Assembly: GCA_937974825.1 (NCBI GenBank)
Contig: CALJVD010000182.1
Span: 1-20,968 of the forward strand
Source of the DNA: an uncultured Oceanospirillaceae bacterium
Lineage (GTDB): Bacteria > Pseudomonadota > Gammaproteobacteria > Pseudomonadales > Oceanobacteraceae
DNA length: 20,968 bases
Reading direction: 5' to 3'
The translations under genes were made by a program, and so were the position numbers. This document shows positions 6,644 through 14,176 of the stretch, piece by piece (the stretch's first letter is position 1; the number at the start of each line of letters is the position of its first letter). Under the pieces are notes generated by a model. It had not been told where the DNA came from, did not search any database, and was given only the letters and a program-made list of their open reading frames with translations.

Positions 6644-7404
6644 TGTCTGATGCTAAGCATATTATTCCTTGTTTAGATATTAAAAATGGTCGCGTTGTTA
6701 AGGGTGTTAACTTTGTTGATATCCGTGATGCTGGCGACCCTGTGGAAATTGCTAAACGCTATAACGATCAAGGCGCTGATGAACTTGCTTTCTTAGATAT
6801 CTCGGCAACTAATGAAGGTCGGGATACTATGGTTGACCTAGTTAAAGAAGTGGCCAAAGTCATTAGTATACCTTTGACTGTTGGTGGCGGGATTCGTGAG
6901 CTTGAAGACATAGGTCGCATTCTTGAAGCAGGTGCTAGCAAAGTGTCGATTAACTCGGCAGCGGTTAAGCGCCCTGAGCTAATTAAAGAAGCAGCGGCTA
7001 AGTTTGGTTCAGACAAGCTAGTGGTTGCGTTAGATGTAAAAGAAACAAGTCCAGGCGCTTGGGAAATTATTACCCATGGCGGTGAAAAGGGGACAGGTTT
7101 GGATGCGGTTGAGTGGGCTAAGAAAATGGCTGACTTAGGTGCAGGTGCAATTTTACTAACCAGTATGAATCGTGATGGTGCCAAAACCGGTTTCGATTTA
7201 GCCGCAACGCGTGCTATAGCTGATGCTATTAGTATTCCAGTGATTGCCTCCGGCGGTGTGGGTGAGTTAGATCATTTTGTTGAAGGTGTCACCCAAGGTC
7301 ATGCGAGTGCTGTGTTAGCTGCATCGGTCTTTCATTATGGTGAGTTCACTGTACGCCAAGTAAAAGAGCATATGGCCGCAGCCGGTATTAAGGTGAACCT
7401 ATAA
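6643..7404 (+). CDS. hisF: Imidazole glycerol phosphate synthase, cyclase subunit
   Basis: A 253-residue TIM-barrel cyclase that turns PRFAR plus ammonia into imidazole glycerol phosphate and AICAR. Catalytic Asp12 (IIPCLDIKNGRVVKGVNF) and Asp131 (LVVALDVKE) are present, as are phosphate loops VGGGIREL and PVIASGGVGELDHF. The sequence looks full length and functional. HisF normally works with the glutaminase HisH, which supplies ammonia through the barrel; no hisH is in this window. GGAG lies 7 bases before the ATG, inside the end of hisA. A strong bidirectional terminator follows 57 bases after the stop. Confidence 0.96.
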   Translation: MSDAKHIIPCLDIKNGRVVKGVNFVDIRDAGDPVEIAKRYNDQGADELAFLDISATNEGRDTMVDLVKEVAKVISIPLTVGGGIRELEDIGRILEAGASKVSINSAAVKRPELIKEAAAKFGSDKLVVALDVKETSPGAWEIITHGGEKGTGLDAVEWAKKMADLGAGAILLTSMNRDGAKTGFDLAATRAIADAISIPVIASGGVGELDHFVEGVTQGHASAVLAASVFHYGEFTVRQVKEHMAAAGIKVNL

Positions 7405-7460
7405 TCCAGTTATAAAGTAACGAAGCGCTCTTTTGAGTTTCTTACTTTTATACAGGCCAT

Positions 7461-7496
7461 AAAAAAGCGGCTTAGTTAATACTAAGCCGCTTTTTT
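7461..7496. terminator. Bidirectional terminator between hisF and serA
   Basis: A perfect 16-bp inverted repeat (7461-7476 and 7481-7496) with loop TAAT. The GC-rich core GCGGCTTAGT is flanked by A6 on one side and T6 on the other, so it can end transcripts from both convergent genes, hisF (+) and serA (-). Confidence 0.93.
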
Positions 7497-7517
7497 GTTC
7501 TTTAGAAAACGTTGTTT

Positions 7518-8747
7518 CTAGTAAAGAACGCGTGCACGAATAGTGCCATCGACTTCTTTAATTTTTTGCAGTGCTAAGTCAGAAGCACCTTTAGCTACGT
7601 CAATCACTACATAACCTACGTCTTCTACTGTCTGTAAGAACTGACCTGAAATGTTAATGTTGTTATCCGCCAATACTTGGTTGATAGCGTTCATAACGCC
7701 AGGAACGTTCTGGTGAACGTGTAGAATGCGGTGTACTTCGTGGTTAGTAGGTAGCGCAACTTCTGGGAAGTTCACAGAAGAAGTGGTGGTACCCGTATCG
7801 CTGTAGGAAACCAGTTTGCCACCAACTTCTTTACCAATGTTTTCTTGTGCTTCTAGAGTAGAGCCACCAATGTGTGGTGTTAAGATTACATTGTCGAACT
7901 CGCGTAATGGAGAAATAAACTCATCATCATTTGAGCGTGGTTCAACTGGGAATACGTCAACCGCAGCACCTAAGATTCTCTTAGAACGTAAAGCGTCTGC
8001 TAAGTCATCAATATTAACTACGGTACCGCGCGCTAAGTTTAAGAAGTACGAGCCTTCTTTCATTTGTGCAAACTGTTCTGCTTGCATCATCATTTTAGTG
8101 CTTGGCGTTTCTGGTACGTGTAATGACACAACATCAGAGATGTTTAGTAGTTCGTTTAGCGTATCAACCTGTTTAGCGTTACCAATAGGAAGCTTAGCAA
8201 TAACGTCATAGAAGTATACTTCCATGCCTAGGTTTTCAGCGATAACAGATAGCTGAGTACCAATGGAACCGTAGCCAACAATACCTAGTTTCTTACCACG
8301 GATTTCGTAAGAGTTGTCAGCTGACTTGATCCAACCACCACGGTGAGCGCTCGCATTTTTCTCAGGGATGCCGCGCATCATCATTATGATTTCAGCAATC
8401 GCTAACTCTGCTACCGAACGAGTGTTAGAGTAAGGCGCATTAAAGACTGCAATACCACGTTTAGTAGCAGCTTTAAGGTCAACCTGGTTAGTACCAATAC
8501 AGAAGCAGCCCACCGCAATTAGCTTTTCAGCCGCATCAAAAATTTCTTCTGTTAACTGAGTGCGAGAGCGTAGACCTACGAAGTGTGCATCTTTAATACG
8601 TTCTTTTAACTCTGCAGTTGGTAGTGCAGTTTTTACATAATCAATGTTGGTGTAACCAGCAGCGTGTAAAGTATCTAGAGCAGATTGGTGAACGCCTTCT
8701 AATAACAAAAACTTGATTTTGCTTTTATCTAATGATGTTTGTGACAT
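7518..8747 (-). CDS. serA: D-3-phosphoglycerate dehydrogenase
   Basis: A 409-residue protein, nearly colinear with the 410-residue E. coli SerA. It oxidises 3-phosphoglycerate to 3-phosphohydroxypyruvate, the first step of serine synthesis. The NAD fold has LGIVGYGSIGTQL. Catalytic Arg, Glu and His are in NLARGTVV (about 240), DVFPVEP (about 269) and LTPHIGGST (about 292). The C-terminal ACT domain (about 338-409) keeps the serine contacts seen in E. coli: His and Asn in HVHQN and Asn in INISGQ. Serine feedback inhibition is therefore likely. The protein ends in the usual TIRARVLY. It is divergent from the D2HGDH gene, with a long structured region upstream. Confidence 0.97.
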   Translation of the reverse strand: MSQTSLDKSKIKFLLLEGVHQSALDTLHAAGYTNIDYVKTALPTAELKERIKDAHFVGLRSRTQLTEEIFDAAEKLIAVGCFCIGTNQVDLKAATKRGIAVFNAPYSNTRSVAELAIAEIIMMMRGIPEKNASAHRGGWIKSADNSYEIRGKKLGIVGYGSIGTQLSVIAENLGMEVYFYDVIAKLPIGNAKQVDTLNELLNISDVVSLHVPETPSTKMMMQAEQFAQMKEGSYFLNLARGTVVNIDDLADALRSKRILGAAVDVFPVEPRSNDDEFISPLREFDNVILTPHIGGSTLEAQENIGKEVGGKLVSYSDTGTTTSSVNFPEVALPTNHEVHRILHVHQNVPGVMNAINQVLADNNINISGQFLQTVEDVGYVVIDVAKGASDLALQKIKEVDGTIRARVLY

Positions 8748-8771
8748 GGAACTACCCTTTTAAATAGGATC

Positions 8772-8901
8772 AAAAAATTGTGAAAGTCTTAAATAGTACT
8801 TCTTGTCTTCTCTTGTAAAAAAGCCAAGCTCAAGGGTGAGATTCGCTATTTAGAGACTTTCTAAGACCGGAAAGTATCTGTTTTTAAACAGATAGGTCTT
8901 A
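8772..8901 (-). promoter_or_regulatory. Structured 5' leader candidate upstream of serA
   Basis: Read toward serA, TAAGACC (8901-8895) pairs with GGTCTTA (8868-8862). Inside it lies an 8-bp perfect hairpin, ATCTGTTT/AAACAGAT (8893-8876). Directly abutting, the 16 bases at 8861-8846 pair with the 15 bases at 8796-8782 with one bulged base. Four bases later comes a run of six T (8777-8772), then the serA start 24 bases on. Seen: the repeats and the T tract. Inferred: a transcribed leader, perhaps an attenuator. It matches no riboswitch class I recognise. A DNA-level operator cluster is the alternative. Confidence 0.45.
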
Positions 8902-8927
8902 TGGAGACAAAAAGCTCCGAAAGAAGT

Positions 8928-8951
8928 GTTGTGTATGCTAGCATAAGCAAC
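8928..8951. promoter_or_regulatory. 24-bp dyad with 12-bp perfect palindrome, possible operator
   Basis: A perfect palindrome, TATGCTAGCATA (8934-8945), is extended by GTTG (8928-8931) and CAAC (8948-8951) with two mismatched pairs between. It lies in the divergent serA/D2HGDH region, about 180 bases from serA and 86 from the D2HGDH start. It could bind a dimeric regulator, or fold as a hairpin if transcribed. The regulator is unknown. Confidence 0.4.
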
Positions 8952-8959
8952 CTAATAGC

Positions 8960-8999
8960 GTGAGTCTGAAAGTAAGTTTTCATCACGAAGTTTACTCAC
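8960..8999 (+). promoter_or_regulatory. Nested dyad upstream of the D2HGDH gene
   Basis: GTGAGT (8960-8965) pairs with ACTCAC (8994-8999), and TGAAA (8967-8971) pairs with TTTCA (8978-8982). This may be a leader hairpin or part of a promoter/operator region for the plus-strand gene starting at 9037. The stems are short, so the support is modest. Confidence 0.3.
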
Positions 9000-9036
9000 T
9001 TTACAATGAATTAATTTCAAATTGCTTGGACATCTC

Positions 9037-10428
9037 ATGAATCAAGAAGCCTTAGTTGAGCGTTTGGCAGCCATCGTTGGTGCAGACAAAGTACGTACCG
9101 ATGAAGAATCTTTAGACACATTTGGTAAAGACTGGACCAAAGTCTGGCCGCCAAAGCCTAGTGCAATTGTTTTTCCTAAAACCACTGAGCAGGTGCGTGA
9201 TATCGTTTTGTTCGCCAACGAGCATAAGATTGCACTGGTTCCTTCTGGTGGGCGTACTGGCTTGAGTGCCGGTGCTATGGCAACCAATGGTGAAGTTGTG
9301 GTCGCTTTTGATTACATGAATCAAATTCAAGATTTTAATGCGATGGACCGTACTGTTAAATGTGGTGCCGGGGTGATTACTCAGCAGCTACAAGAGTACG
9401 CAGAAGAGCAGGGGTTATTTTATCCGGTAGACTTTGCCTCGTCGGGCTCGAGCCAGCTCGGTGGCAATATAAGTACGAATGCTGGTGGTATTAAAGTTAT
9501 TCGTTGGGGCATGACCCGTGATTGGGTTGCTGGTCTAACAGTAGTAACTGGTAATGGCGAAATACTCAGACTAAACAAAGATTTGCTTAAAAATAATACG
9601 GGCTATGATTTGCGCCAATTATTTATTGGTGGTGAAGGCACGTTGGGCTTTATTACTGAAGCAACAATGCGTTTAACGCGTCAGCCTCAGAATTTAACCG
9701 TATTGGTGTTAGCGATTCCAGAGTTGGACGATGTGATGAAGGTTCTGCATCAATTTCAAAACTCTATGGACTTAACCGCCTTTGAGTTTTTCTCAGACAA
9801 AGCAATGCGTAAAGTGTTGTCCCATAATGAGCTGCCAGAGCCTTTTGAAGGCAGTGCTGAGTTTTATGCGCTAATTGAATTCGAGGCTATAAACGAATCC
9901 GACTTAGATCTTGCCATGACTGAATTTGAACGTTGTTTAGAGGAAGGCTGGGTTGTTGATGGTGTGATTAGCCAAAGCGAAACTCAAGCGGCTAATTTAT
10001 GGCGTTTGCGTGAAGGAATCTCCGAGACCATCTCTCAGTGGACACCTTACAAAAATGACATTTCAGTAGTGACCTCAAAAGTACCGCCTTTTTTACGTGA
10101 TATTGATGAAATCGTAACTCGTGAATACCCAGACTTTGAAATTATTTGGTTTGGTCATATCGGAGACGGAAATCTTCATTTAAATATTTTGAAGCCAGAC
10201 GATTTACCTAAAGAAGAGTTCTTTGAGCGTTGTAATAAGGTATCGACTTGGGTAATGGAGATAGTTGAAAAATATGACGGCTCTATTTCGGCTGAGCACG
10301 GTGTAGGCTTAACGAAAAAATCATACTTGAAATACAGTCGCTCAGAGGCAGAGATAGCCTATATGAAAGCAATTAAGAAGGTGTTTGATCCTAATAATAT
10401 TATTAACCCTGGCAAGTTGCTTGATTAA
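9037..10428 (+). CDS. FAD-binding D-2-hydroxyglutarate dehydrogenase
   Basis: A 463-residue flavoprotein of the FAD-binding type 4 / FAD-oxidase C family. The FAD-binding half shows VPSGGRTGLSAGAM (about 68-81), SSQLGGNISTNAGGIKVIRWG and FIGGEGTLGFITEATMRL. The C-terminal half has the metal and substrate motifs WFGHIGDGNLHLNI (about 372-385) and ISAEHGVGLTKKSYL (about 416-430). The specificity call rests mainly on position. In Pseudomonas a D2HGDH gene lies beside serA, and the pair is known to couple: SerA reduces 2-oxoglutarate to D-2-hydroxyglutarate, which D2HGDH reoxidises, driving serine synthesis. A glycolate or D-lactate dehydrogenase is the alternative. A TTG at 9022 would extend the frame, but the ATG at 9037 has GGA six bases upstream and the expected N-terminus. 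Confidence 0.87.
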   Translation: MNQEALVERLAAIVGADKVRTDEESLDTFGKDWTKVWPPKPSAIVFPKTTEQVRDIVLFANEHKIALVPSGGRTGLSAGAMATNGEVVVAFDYMNQIQDFNAMDRTVKCGAGVITQQLQEYAEEQGLFYPVDFASSGSSQLGGNISTNAGGIKVIRWGMTRDWVAGLTVVTGNGEILRLNKDLLKNNTGYDLRQLFIGGEGTLGFITEATMRLTRQPQNLTVLVLAIPELDDVMKVLHQFQNSMDLTAFEFFSDKAMRKVLSHNELPEPFEGSAEFYALIEFEAINESDLDLAMTEFERCLEEGWVVDGVISQSETQAANLWRLREGISETISQWTPYKNDISVVTSKVPPFLRDIDEIVTREYPDFEIIWFGHIGDGNLHLNILKPDDLPKEEFFERCNKVSTWVMEIVEKYDGSISAEHGVGLTKKSYLKYSRSEAEIAYMKAIKKVFDPNNIINPGKLLD

Positions 10429-10436
10429 TAGAGTAG

Positions 10437-10464
10437 AAAAAGGGCGCTAATAGCGCCCTTTTTT
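10437..10464. terminator. Bidirectional terminator between D2HGDH and ponA
   Basis: GGGCGC (10442-10447) and GCGCCC (10453-10458) form the core stem with loop TAATA, flanked by A5 on the left and T6 on the right. It is symmetric enough to stop both the D2HGDH transcript (+) and the convergent ponA transcript (-). Confidence 0.9.
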
Positions 10465-10480
10465 GTGGTTTGAAATGTGG

Positions 10481-12946
10481 TTAGAACAGCTGCTCCGGTA
10501 TGGCAGTGGTATCACCGTCTGACTCATCGTTTGTAATGATACGAGCCGATTCTGATGGTACGTTTTCTTCTCTAAAGAATTCAAAGATGGCGTCTTTTTG
10601 TCCTGGTGCTGCAAGCAAGCCAGTCACAGGATCTATGCGTACGTTAACCACGCCTGCTGGTTGCTCAATTGGGTGTTCAGGAACACCTTTAAGGGCAGTG
10701 CTCATATAGTCTACCCATATGGGAAGTGCGGTGTTCGCACCAAATGCCCAGCGCCCTAAACTACGATTTTGGTCAAAGCCAACCCATACGGTGGTAACTA
10801 AATCAGGGTTGAAGCCTGCAAACCATGCGTCTTTTTGATCGTTTGTTGTGCCTGTTTTGCCGGCTAAATCGTCACGCTTAAGAGCAAGTGCACGACGACC
10901 AGTGCCGCGATTTACCACATCTTTTAACATGCTGACCATTAAGAACTGTATGCGCTCATCTAAAATACGGGGAGCAATGTTGGTAGGTTGCATGCTTTCA
11001 CCCGGTAGAAATAGAAGGTCATCGTTATTAGTGTCTTGATCGGCTATGTCTTGTTGGCTGTTTTGTTCATTGCAGTTAGGACAAACGGTAGCAGGTTCGG
11101 CTTCGTATAAAAGGTTGCCTTTATCGTCTTCAATATGGCTGATGAGATAGGGTGTCACGGCGTAGCCACCGTTCGCCAAGACTGCGTAACCAGTAGCTAA
11201 CTCCATAGGGGTAATCGCCGAAGCGCCAAGTGCTAGTGATAAGTCGGCATTCAATTTGGAGCGAGGGAATCCAAAAGGCTCCATAAAGCGAATGGCCGTA
11301 TGAGGCCCTACCTGGTTTAAAATACGGATAGAGACTAGGTTTTGTGAGCGGTATAGAGCCTCGCGTAAGCGTGTTGGGCCGTAAAATTTGCCGCTATTGT
11401 TTTGTGGGCGCCAAGTGCTTTCTAGAGTGGCATCATTAAATACGACTGGAGCATCGTTAATAATAGTTGCAGGCGTATAACCATTAGCTAGTGCGGCACT
11501 ATAAACAAAAGGTTTGAAAGCAGACCCAGGTTGGCGTTCAGCTTGAATAGCACGGTTGAATTGGTTGCTTAGGGTTGAAAAACCGCCTACTAAAGCCTGA
11601 ATAGAACCATCTTTTGGATTAATAGAAACCAAAGCACCTTCGACTTCTGGTAGCTGAGCTAGGGCAACGCCAGAGTTTGTATTTTTTACCCATACTTCCA
11701 TACCAGGGCTTAATACTTCGTCAACAGACTTAGGTTCAGCGTCAACGATATCTTGGTTTATATAGCGTTTGGCCCAAAGAATGCTCTCAAAGGTAATCCA
11801 CTGTTCGCCTGACCGGGTATATAGCCAGGCGCCATCTTTTTCAATGCGTGAAACAATCGCTGGTGAAATAAGGCCAATAGATGAGCGATTAGCCAATTCT
11901 TTTTGCCAACGTTCAAACGTTAAATCCCAGTCAATGGTTGTTGAGTCATCGGTATAAATAAAGTCGACAAACTTGGTGGGTTTTCTCCAACCATGGTCGC
12001 GATCGTAACTTAGTAAGCCATTTTGCAGTGCATTGTTGGCAGCAATTTGGCGTTCGGACTCAACCGTGGTGAAGACTCTGTAGCCTTTAATGTACGCATC
12101 GTCACCGTAGCGGCTAACCATCTCTTGGCGAACCATCTCTGTAATATAGGGTGCAGTAACATCAGACGCAGAGCCGTGGTAAGAAGCCGACAAAGGCTCA
12201 GAGTTTGCTTCAGAAAACTCTTCAGGGCTAATCATCTCTAAAGAGAGCATGCGGTTAAGTACATACTCACGACGAGCAAGGGCGCGAGTAGGGTTGTTAA
12301 TAGGGTTAGCGGCAGAAGGTGCTTGAGGTAAACCAGCAATCATTGCTAATTGAGCAAGAGAAAGCTGCTTTATCGGTTTTCCGAAATAGACATGGGCTGC
12401 CGCATCAATGCCATAGGCGCGTTTTCCCAAGTAAATTTTGTTTACGTAGAGTTCTAAAATCTCTTCTTTAGATAGTTCTTGTTCAATTTTAAGCGCGAGT
12501 AGAATTTCAGTGAATTTACGAGTGAAGCTTTTTTCGGAGCTTAAATAGTAGTTTTTAGCCACTTGCATCGTGATCGTACTGCCACCAACACGCTTCTCTC
12601 CGGTGCTGGCTAGAATGATTACAGCGCGTGCTAAACCTTTTAAATCGATGCCGCTATGTTCAAAGAAAGAGCTGTCTTCTGAGGCCAGTAAAGCATCAAT
12701 GAAGGCAGGTGGAATTTCTTCGTAGCTCAATGGGTTACGGCGCTTCTCGCCGATTTCGCTGATGAGTTTTCCATCAAAGGTGTAGATGCGTAATGGCGTT
12801 TGTAAATCGATGTCTTTAAGTTCATCGACAGCAGGGAGACTAGGCCCTAAATAAAGGTAGACACCTGTAAACGACAGACCTATGGCTGTGGCAATAGATA
12901 TTGACAACCAAACCGCAAACGACAAGAAAGAATTAAAAAGTTTCAT
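10481..12946 (-). CDS. ponA: Penicillin-binding protein 1A (bifunctional murein synthase)
   Basis: An 821-residue inner-membrane, periplasm-facing class A PBP that polymerises and crosslinks peptidoglycan. After an N-terminal membrane anchor (about 5-30) comes the glycosyltransferase domain, with catalytic Glu90 in LLASEDSSFFEHSG and then GGSTITMQVAKN and YVNKIYLGKRAYGIDAAA. An OB-like insert follows. The transpeptidase domain has Ser475 in PGSAFKPF (SxxK), SQN in YRSQNLVS and Lys697 in GKTGTTNDQKDAWFAG. A CPNC pair in the transpeptidase domain matches the CPEC of E. coli PBP1a. The frame could begin at ATG 12997, but that codon lies within a TATAAT -10. The ATG at 12946 gives MKLFNSFLSFAVWL, the normal anchor. 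No good Shine-Dalgarno is visible. Divergent from pilM. Confidence 0.95.
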   Translation of the reverse strand: MKLFNSFLSFAVWLSISIATAIGLSFTGVYLYLGPSLPAVDELKDIDLQTPLRIYTFDGKLISEIGEKRRNPLSYEEIPPAFIDALLASEDSSFFEHSGIDLKGLARAVIILASTGEKRVGGSTITMQVAKNYYLSSEKSFTRKFTEILLALKIEQELSKEEILELYVNKIYLGKRAYGIDAAAHVYFGKPIKQLSLAQLAMIAGLPQAPSAANPINNPTRALARREYVLNRMLSLEMISPEEFSEANSEPLSASYHGSASDVTAPYITEMVRQEMVSRYGDDAYIKGYRVFTTVESERQIAANNALQNGLLSYDRDHGWRKPTKFVDFIYTDDSTTIDWDLTFERWQKELANRSSIGLISPAIVSRIEKDGAWLYTRSGEQWITFESILWAKRYINQDIVDAEPKSVDEVLSPGMEVWVKNTNSGVALAQLPEVEGALVSINPKDGSIQALVGGFSTLSNQFNRAIQAERQPGSAFKPFVYSAALANGYTPATIINDAPVVFNDATLESTWRPQNNSGKFYGPTRLREALYRSQNLVSIRILNQVGPHTAIRFMEPFGFPRSKLNADLSLALGASAITPMELATGYAVLANGGYAVTPYLISHIEDDKGNLLYEAEPATVCPNCNEQNSQQDIADQDTNNDDLLFLPGESMQPTNIAPRILDERIQFLMVSMLKDVVNRGTGRRALALKRDDLAGKTGTTNDQKDAWFAGFNPDLVTTVWVGFDQNRSLGRWAFGANTALPIWVDYMSTALKGVPEHPIEQPAGVVNVRIDPVTGLLAAPGQKDAIFEFFREENVPSESARIITNDESDGDTTAIPEQLF

Positions 12947-12995
12947 AAAATGAGTTGTAAAAACCGTAAAAGCCAGTAAGTATGCACTGTAGAGC

Positions 12996-13001
12996 ATTAT
13001 A
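12996..13001 (-). promoter_or_regulatory. Candidate ponA -10 element
   Basis: A consensus TATAAT on the minus strand lies 50 bases before the preferred ponA ATG. The upstream sequence is very A-rich with no convincing -35 at 16-18 bases, so this is a partial promoter call. Its position argues against translation from the ATG at 12997. Confidence 0.45.
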
Positions 13002-13009
13002 AAGCTTTT

Positions 13010-13039
13010 TTGTTCTTTTTATAGGAATATGATTATAAT
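13010..13039 (+). promoter_or_regulatory. Candidate promoter for the pilM operon
   Basis: A consensus TATAAT lies at 13034-13039, and TTGTTC (13010-13015) sits 18 bases upstream as a partial -35. Predicted start is near 13046, giving a leader of about 60 bases before the pilM GTG. The region is shared with the divergent ponA gene. Confidence 0.55.
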
Positions 13040-13062
13040 GTTTTTTACGTGTAGGAACGAAA

Positions 13063-13084
13063 TGAGCTTGTTCTTCTAAGCTCA
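13063..13084 (+). promoter_or_regulatory. Hairpin in the pilM 5' leader
   Basis: A perfect 7-bp inverted repeat, TGAGCTT (13063-13069) and AAGCTCA (13078-13084), has an 8-base loop. It ends about 8 bases before the AAGGGG ribosome binding site of pilM, so it would be in the transcript if the 13034-13039 -10 is used. A role in translation or mRNA stability is only inferred. Confidence 0.4.
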
Positions 13085-13105
13085 CGATATTCAAGGGGAT
13101 TTTGA

Positions 13106-14176
13106 GTGCTGGCAAACCTATTTAATAAGAAAAGCAAGGCTTTGCTGGGGGTTGATATTAGTTCAACGTCAGTAAAAGTTTTAGAGCTGAGCCAGAAGAA
13201 CGGACGGTACCAAGTAGAAGCTTATGCAAGTGAGGTTCTACCACCAGATGCTATTGTTGAACGCAGTATTAATAACGATGAAGCTGTCGGTGAAACCGTA
13301 CGTCGAGTTCTGACTCGTGCACGAGCAAGCGCGAAACGTGCCGCTGTAGCTGTACCGGGCTCGGCTGCAATGATTAAAACCATTCAGATGAGCGGTGGCC
13401 TAAAAGAAGATGAGATGGATCTTCAGATTCGTGCTGAGGCTGACCAATACCTGCCATTTTCACAAGAAGACAACGAGGGAGTTGCGCTTGATTGGGAAAT
13501 TGAGGGTGAGTCAGATAACAGCAGCGACATGGTCGATGTTATTCTAGTAGCTTGTCGTTCAGAAGCCGTAGAGCGTCGTAAAGATGCGGTTGAGTACGCT
13601 GGTATAGAAGTGGCAGTCGTTGACGTAGAGGCATTCTGTACGGAGCGCGCTTTTGAGCTTATTCAACCACAGCTTGAACCCGATGCTGAAACAGTAGCAA
13701 TCATAGATATTGGCGCCACCATGACCACCCTAAGTGTTATGCATCAAGGTAAGTCGATCTACACGCGTGAACAAATGTTTGGTGGTAAGCAGTTAATTGA
13801 AGATATTACACGCCACTACGGGTTTAGCGAAGAAGAGGCTATTGTTGCTCAAGCAGAAGGCAGTTTACCTGATGACTATGAGCTTGAAGTATTAGAGCCG
13901 TTCCGTCGTTCAGCAGTGCAGCAGGTTAGTCGTTCACTACAATTCTTCTATTCGTCCAGTCAATTTAATGACATTGATGCAATCGTTTTAGCGGGTGGTA
14001 CCTCCTCTGTCTCCTTACTAGCCGAGATGGTTCAGGATGAATTAGGCACGCCAACAATTATCGCCAATCCTTTTGCAGATATGACCCTTTCTAATAAAGT
14101 TAACCCAAGCTTACTGAGTGCGGATGCGTCCTCGTTATTGGTAGCCTGTGGACTTGCTATGAGGAGTTTTGACTAA
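13106..14176 (+). CDS. pilM: Type IV pilus assembly protein PilM (actin-like)
   Basis: A 356-residue cytoplasmic protein with an FtsA/actin-like ATPase fold. It begins ANLFNKKSKALLGVDIS. The first phosphate loop is GVDISSTSVKVLEL (15-28), the second is IIDIGATMTTLSV (about 199-211) and the adenosine motif is IVLAGGTSSV (about 293-302). PilM binds the cytoplasmic N-terminus of PilN and links the PilNOP alignment complex to the pilus motor. It starts with GTG at 13106; AAGGGG lies 7 bases upstream and no ATG gives a suitable N-terminus. The stop overlaps the pilN ATG by one base (TAATG). First gene of pilMNOPQ-aroK-aroB. Confidence 0.96.
   Translation: MLANLFNKKSKALLGVDISSTSVKVLELSQKNGRYQVEAYASEVLPPDAIVERSINNDEAVGETVRRVLTRARASAKRAAVAVPGSAAMIKTIQMSGGLKEDEMDLQIRAEADQYLPFSQEDNEGVALDWEIEGESDNSSDMVDVILVACRSEAVERRKDAVEYAGIEVAVVDVEAFCTERAFELIQPQLEPDAETVAIIDIGATMTTLSVMHQGKSIYTREQMFGGKQLIEDITRHYGFSEEEAIVAQAEGSLPDDYELEVLEPFRRSAVQQVSRSLQFFYSSSQFNDIDAIVLAGGTSSVSLLAEMVQDELGTPTIIANPFADMTLSNKVNPSLLSADASSLLVACGLAMRSFD

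Noticed and set aside
6768..7184. 138-codon minus-strand frame inside hisF
   Set aside because: Antisense to well-conserved HisF catalytic segments; the Ser/Ala/Pro-rich translation is typical of an antisense shadow.
7816..8211. 131-codon plus-strand frame inside serA
   Set aside because: Antisense to the conserved SerA catalytic region; no start signal and no domain.
8802..8840. Possible terminator at the A6/T6 run near 8817-8822
   Set aside because: No stable stem directly precedes the T run on the minus strand; only weak CTTG/CAAG pairing is visible.
12944..12997. Longer ponA start at ATG 12997
   Set aside because: The ATG falls within a TATAAT -10 hexamer, and the added residues are not typical of PBP1A; the ATG at 12946 gives the normal membrane anchor.
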